Assembly: GCA_965242855.1 (NCBI GenBank)
Contig: OZ251509.1
Location: 930,001 to 994,000 of the forward strand
Direction: 5' to 3'
Origin: WTGU01 sp965242855
GTDB taxonomy: Bacteria; Pseudomonadota; Alphaproteobacteria; UBA828
Length of the DNA: 64,000 nt
Numbering within the stretch: the stretch's first letter is position 1; each line of letters opens with the position of its first letter. The position numbers and the translations under genes were made by a program. Under the pieces are notes generated by a model. It had not been told where the DNA came from. It saw only the letters and a list, made by a program, of their open reading frames with translations, and did not search any database. Shown here one piece after another: positions 8,809 through 16,195 of this stretch.

Positions 8809-8924
8809 AAGAAATCCTCATGCTCCTCGCGGGTCCCGTCGAGCCGGCGCGCCGCGCAAAGAGTGAAGTCGGCCCTTGTTCTGCCGAACCGTGGAGGATA
8901 GCTATGCAGATGGAAAAAATCCTC
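8716..8924 (+). repeat. Tandem duplication, unit 104-105 bp
   Basis: Copy 1 runs 8716-8819 and copy 2 runs 8820-8924. Each holds the LLAGPVE coding stretch, AAGAGYGAAGTCGG, CCGTGGAGGAT and an ATG-CAG-ATRGAAR start region. Copy 2 carries one extra base, in CTGCCGAACC against CTGTCAACC, plus scattered substitutions, so the event is not recent. The unit joins the end of the DUF429-like gene to the beginning of the small gene that follows. Confidence 0.85.
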
Positions 8925-9176
8925 GGATACCTGAACACCGCCCGCATTCGCTGCACTTACAAAGCAGTAAGCGAGGCCATTGGAGGAGTCCCCCCGCAAT
9001 GTGTAGCACCATGCTACCTCGGGAAGCGGCGCCCGGAAGCCTCATGGGTGGTCCGCGCGGATACGGGGCAGCCGACGGGTTACAACCCTGACCAGAAACA
9101 CCCCCGACTCGAAGAAAACAGGGACATCATCCGGAGTGGAGATGAGCTCAAGAAACGCATGTGCGAGCGACGGTAG
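8904..9176 (+). CDS. Small conserved protein with MGMT/ATL-like pattern, function unknown
   Basis: About 90 residues from the ATG at 8904, which has a good GGAGG site seven bases or so upstream. An in-frame ATG at 8799 in the first copy of the tandem duplication also has GGAGG and would give about 125 residues, overlapping the previous gene. The core reads RCTYKAVSEAIGG, then RRPEASWVVRADTGQPTGY and a HPRLEEN...SGDELKKRM tail. The order TY-x-x-V-x-x-A-x-G, WVV-x-x-x-TG-x-x-x-GY recalls the winged-helix part of MGMT/alkyltransferase-like proteins (TYG-IA-LG, HRVV-x-G-GY) but has no PCHR cysteine site. That link is an inference. It appears to form a unit with the upstream nuclease-like gene. 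Confidence 0.65.
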   Translation: MQMEKILGYLNTARIRCTYKAVSEAIGGVPPQCVAPCYLGKRRPEASWVVRADTGQPTGYNPDQKHPRLEENRDIIRSGDELKKRMCERR

Positions 9177-9218
9177 GTCGGGAAAGCACGACCGGCCGTA
9201 AACCGGTGCTGGCGCGAG

Positions 9219-9821
9219 TCAGGCGGCAGAGATCGGCTCCGGCCAGGGATAGAGGGCCTCTCTCGCCGGGAAGACCAGCTTGCCCTGTTCCGCGAATGCG
9301 TCGTACAGGTTCACCGTCCAGCGCTCGAAATGCCACCGGGACGCGCACCAAGCAGCGACGAAGGCGTCGGCTTCATGGTCGCTGGCCTTCCCGTGCCACT
9401 TGGCGAATTCGGTCCCCGCCATATGGTCCTCGAGCCATGCGCGCAAGACGAGTTTCGGATGGCTCTCGACGAGCAGCGGGAATCCCAAATGGTAACCGAG
9501 CCGGGCGACGATGATGCCGTTGATCGTCATCGCGCTACGCAGGGCGTTCTGCGCGATGACGGACTTGCCATGCTCCGGGTAGCTTCGGCGGAGCGCGTCG
9601 TCGCAGGCGCGATCGCCCTTGCGGGACCACGCGAGGAGCGTGTCGATGCCGAGCGCCTCCGCCTTGTCGTGCGCGCGGAGCCATCGGCAAACCTCTTCCA
9701 CGTCGCACAGGGTCCGGGTCTCCGGCGGCCGCTCGAAGGTCGTTCCGTCGTCGGCGATGCACAGCGCTGCAACGCCGTTCCCGCCTCCGCCGCCGGGGTC
9801 GTATCCGAGAAACAGGGGCAT
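9219..9821 (-). CDS. RNase H-fold protein, DUF429-like, second type
   Basis: About 200 residues from the ATG at 9821 (MPLFLGYDPGGGGGNGVAAL). Features are FLGYDPGGGG (first Asp strand), ALGIDTLLAWS (second strand), NGIIVARLGYHLG, a VESHPKLVL segment and the C-terminal SDHEADAFVAAWCA, where two acidic residues would complete an RNase H-like site. It is transcribed against its neighbours and is clearly different from the copies at 7810 and 16196. The family assignment is by motif. An upstream in-frame ATG at 9956 would run through GC-rich sequence without conservation clues, so I rejected it. Confidence 0.7.
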   Translation of the reverse strand: MPLFLGYDPGGGGGNGVAALCIADDGTTFERPPETRTLCDVEEVCRWLRAHDKAEALGIDTLLAWSRKGDRACDDALRRSYPEHGKSVIAQNALRSAMTINGIIVARLGYHLGFPLLVESHPKLVLRAWLEDHMAGTEFAKWHGKASDHEADAFVAAWCASRWHFERWTVNLYDAFAEQGKLVFPAREALYPWPEPISAA

Positions 9822-9945
9822 GGGCCGGCGCCTCCGGGAATCGGGCATGGTATAGTCGGGGCGCCCGCATGTCGCCGGCGGCCCCGCCCGCCCGCCCGCC
9901 CGCAATGGATACGTCCCGAAGCGGAAGATGCAAGCGGTGGCGACG

Positions 9946-11559
9946 ATGAAACGCACGATCCGGCTCGCCGCCCTGGCAGCGGCGCTCGCGATGGCCCTGG
10001 CGGGCGCGTTGCCGGCGGCGGCGCAGACCTTCGAAGAAGCGGTGACGGCCTACGAACGCGGCGACTATGCCACGGCCTATCGCGGGTTCCGGTCTCTTGC
10101 GGAACAGGGCGACGCCTCCGCTCAGCACAATCTCGCACTCATGTACCTCAACAGCCACGGCGTGCCGCAGGACTACGCCGAGGCCGTGAAATGGTCCCGA
10201 CGCGCCGCCGAGCAGGGCCACGCCCACGCTCAGCACAATCTCGGGCTCATGTACTACTACGGCGACGGCGTGCCGCAGGACTACGTCGAAGCTGTGAAAT
10301 GGTCCCGACGCGCCGCCGAGCAGGGCGACGCCATCGCTCAGAACAATCTCGGGCTCATGTACGACGACGGCCACGGCGTGCCGCAGGACTACGCCGAGGC
10401 CGTGAAGTGGTATCGCCGCGCCGCCGAGCAGGGCAACGCCATCGCTCAGAACAATCTCGGGCTCATGTACGGCAAAGGCCACGGCGTGCCGCAGGATCAC
10501 GTCCGGGCGCATATGTGGTTCAACCTTGCCGCTTCTCGCTTCTCCGCCACCGAGAGGGAGGACCGAGAGAATGCGGAGCAAAACCGGGACATCGCGGCGC
10601 GGCTTCTCTCCCCCGAAGCGCTCGCCCGCGCCCAGCGGATGGCGCGGGAATGGCGGCCGAAGGCCGATACGGAATCATCTTCTCCCCCGCCGCGCGCGGC
10701 GGGGGGTGTCGACGATACGCAGGCCAGGGTGGCGGCGATCCAGCGCGCCCTGGCGCGGCTCGGCTACGATCCCGGCTCCGCCGACGGCGTGCTCGGCCCG
10801 AAGACCCGCGCGGCCATCCGCGCCTTCCAGGCCGACATCGGATTGCCGAAGGACGGGCGCCTTTCCGAACGGCTGGAGAGCGCCGTCCTGGCCGCGCTCG
10901 CCGCTGCCGCGCCCAAACGGGAACCGGCGCGGCGGGCGCTCGAACGGGCGTCCACCGGCTCCGGCTTCCGCGTCAGCACGGCAGGCCACATCCTCACCAA
11001 CGCACACGTCGTGCGTGAATGCGCCGAGCTGCGCGTCCCGCCGGCGGGGCGCATCGCCGTCGCCGCGCGCGACGAAGCGGCCGATCTCGCCTTTCCCGCA
11101 GGGCCGGCGGGCGGGGCAGTCGCGGCGTTCCGCCAAGGGCGCGGCATCCGCGCGGGCGCGGGCGTCGTGGTGGTGGGCTACCCGCTGCGCGGCGTGCTGG
11201 CTTCGGGGGCGAATGTGGCCGCTGGAAACGTCGCCGCGCTCGCCGGCCCTGGCGACGACCGGCGGCTGATCCAGATCACCGCGCCGGTGCAACCGGGGAA
11301 CAGCGGCGGGCCGGTGCTGGATTCGGCCGGCAATGCGGTCGGCGCGGTGGTGTCGAAGCTGGACGCCATCGCCATGGCGCAGGCGACCGGCGACATCCCG
11401 CAAAACGTCAACTTCGCCGTGGGCGCGGGCGCCGCGCGAGCGTTCCTCGATGCGGAAGGCGTCGCCTACGAAACGGCGCCGTCGGAGAAGGCGCGCCCGC
11501 CAGACGAGGTGGCCGCGGCCGCCAAGCGCTTCACCGTCCTCGTCGAATGCTGGAACTGA
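9946..11559 (+). CDS. Secreted Sel1-repeat / peptidoglycan-binding / trypsin-like serine protease fusion
   Basis: About 537 residues from the ATG at 9946; an alternative ATG lies at 9928. A Sec signal peptide covers residues 1-27 (ending PAAAQ). Four 36-residue Sel1 repeats occupy about 55-198, a PG_binding_1 domain about 256-325 (AIQRALARLGYDPGSADGVL) and a chymotrypsin-fold protease about 338-515. The catalytic triad is visible: H354 in TNAHVV, D380 in AADLAF and S453 in GNSGGP. A periplasmic or cell-wall-associated protease using Sel1 repeats for protein contacts is the likely role; the target is unknown. The domain combination occurs in alphaproteobacteria but is not common. Confidence 0.88.
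   Translation: MKRTIRLAALAAALAMALAGALPAAAQTFEEAVTAYERGDYATAYRGFRSLAEQGDASAQHNLALMYLNSHGVPQDYAEAVKWSRRAAEQGHAHAQHNLGLMYYYGDGVPQDYVEAVKWSRRAAEQGDAIAQNNLGLMYDDGHGVPQDYAEAVKWYRRAAEQGNAIAQNNLGLMYGKGHGVPQDHVRAHMWFNLAASRFSATEREDRENAEQNRDIAARLLSPEALARAQRMAREWRPKADTESSSPPPRAAGGVDDTQARVAAIQRALARLGYDPGSADGVLGPKTRAAIRAFQADIGLPKDGRLSERLESAVLAALAAAAPKREPARRALERASTGSGFRVSTAGHILTNAHVVRECAELRVPPAGRIAVAARDEAADLAFPAGPAGGAVAAFRQGRGIRAGAGVVVVGYPLRGVLASGANVAAGNVAALAGPGDDRRLIQITAPVQPGNSGGPVLDSAGNAVGAVVSKLDAIAMAQATGDIPQNVNFAVGAGAARAFLDAEGVAYETAPSEKARPPDEVAAAAKRFTVLVECWN
10108..10539 (+). repeat. Four tandem 108-bp Sel1 repeats
   Basis: Repeats begin at 10108, 10216, 10324 and 10432, each 36 codons. The shared core is AQ-N-L-LMY followed by GVPQDY and RAAEQ. 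The three internal units are nearly identical at DNA level, for example CGGCGTGCCGCAGGACTACG, so unit number may vary between strains by recombination. The last unit diverges after GVPQDH. Confidence 0.85.
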
Positions 11560-11686
11560 CGCCGCCCCGGCAGCCGCGAACGGAGACCGTCTTGCCGGAA
11601 GCGCCGCGAGCGGCGGCCTTCGGCATGGTCGGGACGGCTTTGACGGGGCAAGAGCGTATAAGTTCGATCGCGTCGGGGAGGAGCGC

Positions 11687-12434
11687 ATGACGTTCACGGC
11701 GACGGGCGTAGACGGCTGCCCCGGGGGCTGGTTCTTCGTCTTTCTGGAATCGCACGGACCGATGCGGTGGGGCGTCGTTCGGGAGCTCGGTGAACTGGTG
11801 CGGTGCGCGGGCGAATCGGATCGCATCTTCGTCGATATCCCGATCGGACTGCCGGACGGGCCCGAGGGGCGGGCATGCGACCGCGCCGCCCGCAAGGTGT
11901 TGGGCAAGCGGCGAGGCAGCGTGTTCCCGGCGCCGGCGCGGGCCGTGCTCGGCGCGAGCGATCACGAAGACGCCAAGCGGCGCAGCCGGGAAGCGACGGG
12001 CAAAGCCGTCAGCAGACAAACCTTCGCTATCGTTCCCAAGATCCGCGAGGTCGACGAGTTGCTGCGCCGTGACGCGAAGGCGCAACGCCTCGTCCGCGAG
12101 ATCCACCCGGAGGTCTGCTTCTGGGCCTTGAACGGCTGCAAGCCCATGAAGCACGATAAGAAAGAAGCACGACAAGAAAGATGAGGCGGGCTTCCGCGAA
12201 CGCCTGGACGTGCTGGAGCGCATCCGCCCCGACGCCCGCCGGGAGATCGACGAGATCCTGAAACGCTTCAAGCGCAAGGAGGTCGCCCGCGACGACGCGG
12301 TCGATGCCATGGTCGCCGCGGTGACGGCGGCCCATGACGCAGCGGCGTTGCGAACGCTGCCCCCGTGTCCGCCGCGGGATTCGGCCAGACTGCTGCCGAT
12401 GGAGATGATCTATGCCGGACGCGCGGCGGCGTGA
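11687..12434 (+). pseudogene. DUF429 family RNase H-like protein, frameshifted by a 16-bp duplication
   Basis: Classical DUF429 features: ATGVDGCPGGWFFV, IFVDIPIGLP, R-x-CD-x-AAR-x-x-LG, SVFPAPARAVL, IVPKIREVDELL and EIHPEVCFWAL. Reading from the ATG at 11687 (after GGGGAGGAG) ends prematurely at 12184. A 16-bp tandem duplication at 12149-12180 causes the shift. With one copy removed the frame continues into FRERLDVLERIRPDAR and VARDDAVDAMVAAVTA, the expected C-terminal acidic helix, to the stop at 12434 and a length of about 243 residues. As written, the product loses its last catalytic acid. A sequence error is unlikely to duplicate 16 bases with an internal mismatch. Confidence 0.85.
12149..12180 (+). 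repeat. 16-bp tandem duplication inside the DUF429 gene
   Basis: Copy 1 (12149-12164) is AAGCACGATAAGAAAG and copy 2 (12165-12180) is AAGCACGACAAGAAAG; they differ at one base. Sixteen is not a multiple of three, so the insertion shifts the reading frame. Deleting either copy restores the reading PMKHDKKDEAGFRERL. Confidence 0.92.
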
Positions 12435-12755
12435 GCGGGCGCGCTTCGATCCGCTTCCTCGACCGGCTCCGCCCGCGCTGCGAGGGTCGGGATCCCGGAA
12501 ACGTCCACGGTGCATTCCGCGACCGCGAGATCGTACCGGCGTTGCAGGTTGACCCAAAAACCAGTGCCGTTGCCGAACAGCTTGCCGAAACGAACCGCCA
12601 TCTCGGCGGTGACGGGCTGCTTCTCGTTCAGGATGCCGTAGAGCGTCTGCCGGGATATCTGCAGGGCATCGGCGACGGCCGTCTTGCTCATGGCGAGCGC
12701 CGGCAGGACGTCCTCCCGGATGGACCGGGGCTACGGAAGGGTGCCTCTCGATCAT
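12410..12755 (-). pseudogene. higA: HigA-type antitoxin (XRE HTH), N-terminal frameshift
   Basis: The ATG at 12755 overlaps the higB stop (ATGA) and starts MIERHPSVAPVHPG. The remainder of a HigA protein (REDVLPALAMSKTAVADA, then SRQTLYGILN and VRFGKLFGNG) is in a different frame. The HPGE-x-L-REDVL motif seems to have lost about 14 bases, shifting the frame near 12720. The best open stretch left starts at the ATG at 12691 (MSKTAVADALQISRQTLYGI, 93 residues). It retains the helix-turn-helix but lacks the first ~25 residues. A DNA-binding or partly working antitoxin could still be made from this internal start. The 3' end overlaps the convergent DUF429 gene by 25 bases. Confidence 0.75.
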
Positions 12756-13042
12756 CGGTGATAGTCCTCTATATCCACTATATCCACGTCAGCGGCACCA
12801 TCATCGTCCCACCCGAAGGTGACACGAAAATTAGACGTCAGGCGCACGGCGTAGCGGCCCGCCCGGTCGCCCTTCAAGGGATGGAAGTACGATCCGGGGT
12901 AGTTCATCCCTTCCGGTTCGTCGGCGGCTTCGAGTGCGGCGAGGAAGCGGCGCAGCTTGCGTATCCACTCAACATTCAGGCCCTTCGCTCGACCCTTGGT
13001 CCAATAGTTCCGAAGCGCCTTGTGCCGAATGCTCCCTATCAC
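12752..13042 (-). CDS. higB: HigB-type toxin, RelE/ParE superfamily
   Basis: 96 residues, the normal size for HigB. In this family it is a ribosome-dependent mRNA-cleaving toxin. The sequence MIGSIRHKALRNYWTKGRAK, the central SYFHPLKGDRAGRYAVRL and the terminal RVTFGWDDDG...DIEDYHR are characteristic, and the frame is intact. The toxin gene precedes the antitoxin gene, the order known for higBA. Because the antitoxin N terminus is frameshifted, the toxin is either inactive, unexpressed, or restrained by the shortened antitoxin. Confidence 0.88.
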   Translation of the reverse strand: MIGSIRHKALRNYWTKGRAKGLNVEWIRKLRRFLAALEAADEPEGMNYPGSYFHPLKGDRAGRYAVRLTSNFRVTFGWDDDGAADVDIVDIEDYHR

Positions 13043-13208
13043 GATCGCATGATGACGAACGATGGCGCATTGTCCAGCGTTGCTTTACAGCCGCCGCGCG
13101 CGGCGCATGCCGATGCGATACGATCAAGCAGCGCTCCAGGGCCGGCGCCTCCCGTCGGCTGGCGTCTTGCGCCATAATGGGGCCGTTGCCGGACGGAGAG
13201 GGCGAACG

Positions 13209-14087
13209 ATGGCGGATGTGGAATGCGTGGTCGATTGCCGGGACGAGTTGGGCGAAAGCCCGGTCTGGTGCCCGGCCCTCAAGCGGCTCTACTGGCTCGA
13301 CATCAAGGGCCGAACCATCAGCCGGTTCACGCCGGAGACCGGCAAGCACGAGGCCGTGCCGGTAGGCGAGCAGCCCGGCTCCCTGGTGCTGCGGGAGAAG
13401 GGCGGCATGGTCGTCGCCTTCTACGGCGGCTTCCGCTTCTTCGACATGGAGACCGGCGCCGTCGAGACGATCCACGAGGTCGAGGCTGACACGCCGGAGA
13501 GCCGCATGAACGACGGCCGCTGCGACCGGCAAGGCCGCTTCTGGGCCGGCAGCATGGACGACGCCATGACCGGGCGCCCCCTCGGCGCGCTGTACCGGTT
13601 GGATGCCGACCTCCGCCTGCACAAGGTGGAGTCCGGAATCGTCGTCTCCAACTCCATCGCCTTCAGCCCCGACGGCGGCATCATGTATTTCGCCGACCTC
13701 GGCCGCGACACGATCTGGGCCTACGACCTCGACGCCGCCTCCGGCGCGCTCTCCAACAAGCGGGTCTTCGCCGGCCCCGGCAGCGCGCCGGGCGTCCCCG
13801 ACGGCTCCACCGTCGATGCGGAAGGCTATCTCTGGAACGCGCGCTGGAACGGCTGGTGCCTCGCCCGCTTCGCGCCGGACGGCGCCCTGGAGCGGACGGT
13901 CGAACTACCCTTCCAGCAGGTCACCTGCCCGATGTTCGGCGGCCCCGGCCTGGACACGATCTACGTCACCGGCGCCAGGGTGGGCTTGAGCGAGGAGGTC
14001 CTCGCCGGCCAACCGCAGGCCGGCGGCGTCTTCGCCGTCGCCGGCACCGGCTGCCGCGGCCTCCCCGAGCCGCGCTTCAAGGGCTGA
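13209..14087 (+). CDS. SMP-30/gluconolactonase/LRE family protein
   Basis: About 292 residues, six-bladed beta-propeller lactonase family (regucalcin, gluconolactonase). Typical features are ELGESPVWCPALKRLYWLDI with the metal-ligand Glu, SRMNDGRCDRQGRFWAGSMD with the conserved Asn and Asp, SNSIAFSPDG, and GVPDGSTVDAEGYLWNA. It probably hydrolyses a sugar lactone in the cytoplasm. A GGAGAGGGCG stretch precedes the ATG. It is a single gene between a toxin-antitoxin locus and a convergent reductase. Confidence 0.9.
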   Translation: MADVECVVDCRDELGESPVWCPALKRLYWLDIKGRTISRFTPETGKHEAVPVGEQPGSLVLREKGGMVVAFYGGFRFFDMETGAVETIHEVEADTPESRMNDGRCDRQGRFWAGSMDDAMTGRPLGALYRLDADLRLHKVESGIVVSNSIAFSPDGGIMYFADLGRDTIWAYDLDAASGALSNKRVFAGPGSAPGVPDGSTVDAEGYLWNARWNGWCLARFAPDGALERTVELPFQQVTCPMFGGPGLDTIYVTGARVGLSEEVLAGQPQAGGVFAVAGTGCRGLPEPRFKG

Positions 14088-14122
14088 CGGCGCGCCGCGG
14101 CCCCCTTCCGGTGCGCCGGCCG

Positions 14123-15178
14123 TCAGCCTGCGGGGATCACGCGGGCGGCGCGCATCCGGTCGAAGATTTCGACGAAGTTCTTTTCCGTATCGATGGCTTC
14201 GGTGAAGCCGTATTGCAGGCGCTTGGTGTCCTCCAGGATGGTGTCCCAGGTGCGGCCGAAGTTCCAGTCGGCGAAGGCCCAGTCGCCCATGTCGGAGAAC
14301 GCGGTCTTCTTGAGCTGATGGGTGCGGACGATGTCGTCCCAGACGGGGCCCTTGTCCGCCATGAAGTCGGCGAGCGACATCGGCAGGACGATGCCCGGAC
14401 GGCAGCCGAAATACTCGGTGAAGAGCGGCCACAGATGGCACCAGCGCATGCCGGAGACGTTGGTCACGTTGAAGGCTTCGCCGGCGCATGTCGGCTCGGT
14501 CGCGGCCCAGACGGCGCAACGCCCGAGCAGCCGGGCGTCCACGAATTTGTTGAACGCCGTGAAGGCGGCTTCCGGGCCGGGGAAGTTGAGCGGCACGTCC
14601 AGCGCCTTGCAGACCGTCGCATAGGCCGCGACCAGCGAGGCCGTGTTCAACGGAATGCCCTCCGCGTAGCCGATCACCGCCTCCGGGCGCAGGCAGGTGT
14701 AATGCCAGGATTGCCCCTTCTGGATCCCGGCCACGTAGTCCTGCTGGTTGTAATAGAAGTTCGGCGGCAGGTGGCGCGGGTCGCTCTCCTTCGACGGCGA
14801 TTTGTGCGGGCCGAGATGGACGCCGTAATACTTGCCGCCCTGGACCAGCACCACGCGCCGGAGGGTGGGCGCGATCCGGGCGATCATGCCGATCGAATGG
14901 CGCACGAGCGCCAGATTGCCCTCGACGTTCTCCGCCGCGATCCCGCCGGAGAGCGCGGCGTAGAAGATGTGGGTGACGTCGGTCAGGCCGGCGAGCTTGG
15001 CCTCGGCGTCCGCCTCGTCGAGAAGATCGACGGAGACGAACGCGGCGCCGGTCTCGAAATTCGGGGCCCGCCGCGACAGGCCGACGACCTCCCAGCCGCC
15101 GTCGCCCTCGAGGGCGTGGATGATGTTGCGCCCGATGATGCCCAGTCCGCCCACGATGACGGCCTTGCCCTTCGCCAT
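14123..15178 (-). CDS. SDR-family reductase, progesterone 5-beta-reductase-like (PRISE)
   Basis: About 351 residues from the ATG at 15178 (MAKGKAVIVGGLGIIGRNII), preceded by a GGGAGAGCGGCGA stretch. The N-terminal GGxGxxGR nucleotide-binding loop, a VQGGKYYGVH segment in the place of the catalytic Tyr/Lys region, NFYYNQQDYV and a WHYTCLRPEAVIG stretch match the extended atypical SDRs that reduce enones or iridoids. The substrate is unknown. It faces the SMP-30 gene tail to tail. Up to 15411 follows a 233-base divergent intergenic region with GC-rich inverted repeats and no further gene. Confidence 0.85.
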   Translation of the reverse strand: MAKGKAVIVGGLGIIGRNIIHALEGDGGWEVVGLSRRAPNFETGAAFVSVDLLDEADAEAKLAGLTDVTHIFYAALSGGIAAENVEGNLALVRHSIGMIARIAPTLRRVVLVQGGKYYGVHLGPHKSPSKESDPRHLPPNFYYNQQDYVAGIQKGQSWHYTCLRPEAVIGYAEGIPLNTASLVAAYATVCKALDVPLNFPGPEAAFTAFNKFVDARLLGRCAVWAATEPTCAGEAFNVTNVSGMRWCHLWPLFTEYFGCRPGIVLPMSLADFMADKGPVWDDIVRTHQLKKTAFSDMGDWAFADWNFGRTWDTILEDTKRLQYGFTEAIDTEKNFVEIFDRMRAARVIPAG

Positions 15179-15411
15179 TCGCCGCTCTCCCTTCGCTTTC
15201 CCGCGCCGCCCCCGGCGCGCGGCCGCGCGCATGATAGGCCGCCGCCCCGCCCGGTCAAACCGCCGTTCCTTCGTTTGATGCGCGGGTCCAGTCCCCGCGC
15301 GTCGGGGGAGGCGCGGGGCTTTCGGCCGCGCGCGGTTTGCGCCATGATCGCGCGTGCCCACGGGGTGATCGCGCCCCCGTGGGGCGACGCTGCGAACATC
15401 GGGAGTGAGCC

Positions 15412-16176
15412 ATGGCCAAGGTCCTCGTCATCGTCCCCTTCGCCTTCGACGAGAAGGGCCTCGCGAACCGGCGCGCTCAACTCGCCTCGGTGGCGTTCGG
15501 GCCGGACATGGAATTCGACTTCCGCGGGGTCAAGGCGGGGCCGGCGCTGCTCGACTGCTACCACGACTACGTCCTGGCCGACGCCGCGTTGTTCGAAGCG
15601 GGCCTGAGCGCGGAGGATGACGGCTACGACGCCGTCTGCATCGACACGATGAGCGATTCCGGCATGAACGCCCTGCGTTCGGTGCTCGACATCCCGGTGA
15701 TCGGGCCGGGGCGCGCCTCCTTCATGACGGCCCTGATGCTCGGCAACCGCTTTTCGGTGGTGACCCAGTGGGACGGCTGGATCCCCCTCTACAAGAAGGG
15801 CTCCCAGGAATACGGCGTCGCCGACAGGCTCGCCTCGATCCGCTCCATCAACGTGATGCCGGACGTGGAGAACCTGCTCGGCGGCAAGGAAGAGGTGGTC
15901 TTCCCCAAGCTGGTCGAATGCGCCACGCGCTGCATCGAGGAGGACGGCGCCGAGGTGATTCTCCTCGGCTCGACCACCATGCACCAGGCGCACGGGCACA
16001 TGGCCGCGAACCTGCCGGTGCCGGTGATCAACCCCGGGCCGCTCACCTACAAGCTCGCCGAATGCGTGCTCGGCCTCGGCCTGACCCACAGCCGCAAGGC
16101 GTACCCCAAGCCGAGCGTACCCAAGCCGGCCATGGTGCATGCCATGATGGACGCCGCCGCTTCCGTCGAGGGTTAG
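15412..16176 (+). CDS. Asp/Glu/hydantoin racemase family protein lacking both catalytic cysteines
   Basis: 254 residues; start ATG after GGGAGTGAGCC. The overall pattern is that of the hydantoin/aspartate racemase family (VLVIVPFAFDEKGLANRR, then PVIGPGRASFMTALMLGNRF and PVINPGPLTYKLAE). The first cysteine position reads DTMSDSG (Thr) and the second LLGSTTM (Ser). A normal two-cysteine racemase mechanism therefore does not fit. It may be a related lyase or isomerase, or a ligand-binding protein. Adjacent genes give no clear substrate. Confidence 0.8.
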   Translation: MAKVLVIVPFAFDEKGLANRRAQLASVAFGPDMEFDFRGVKAGPALLDCYHDYVLADAALFEAGLSAEDDGYDAVCIDTMSDSGMNALRSVLDIPVIGPGRASFMTALMLGNRFSVVTQWDGWIPLYKKGSQEYGVADRLASIRSINVMPDVENLLGGKEEVVFPKLVECATRCIEEDGAEVILLGSTTMHQAHGHMAANLPVPVINPGPLTYKLAECVLGLGLTHSRKAYPKPSVPKPAMVHAMMDAAASVEG

Positions 16177-16195
16177 CGGGCGCTTCCGGCTCGGC

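Noticed and set aside
9851..9856. TATAGT as a -10 box for the Sel1-protease gene
   Set aside because: No reasonable -35 hexamer at 16-18 bases upstream, and the region lies in G/C runs.
12027..12755. A 242-codon minus-strand frame starting at the higA ATG
   Set aside because: Only the first 14 residues make sense as HigA; the remainder is a shadow of the DUF429 gene reached through the frameshift.
15280..15330. GC-rich palindromes near CGCGGGTCCAGTCCCCGCG as a possible terminator or operator
   Set aside because: No T run, and such repeats are common by chance at this GC content; kept only as a remark in the neighbouring gene entry.
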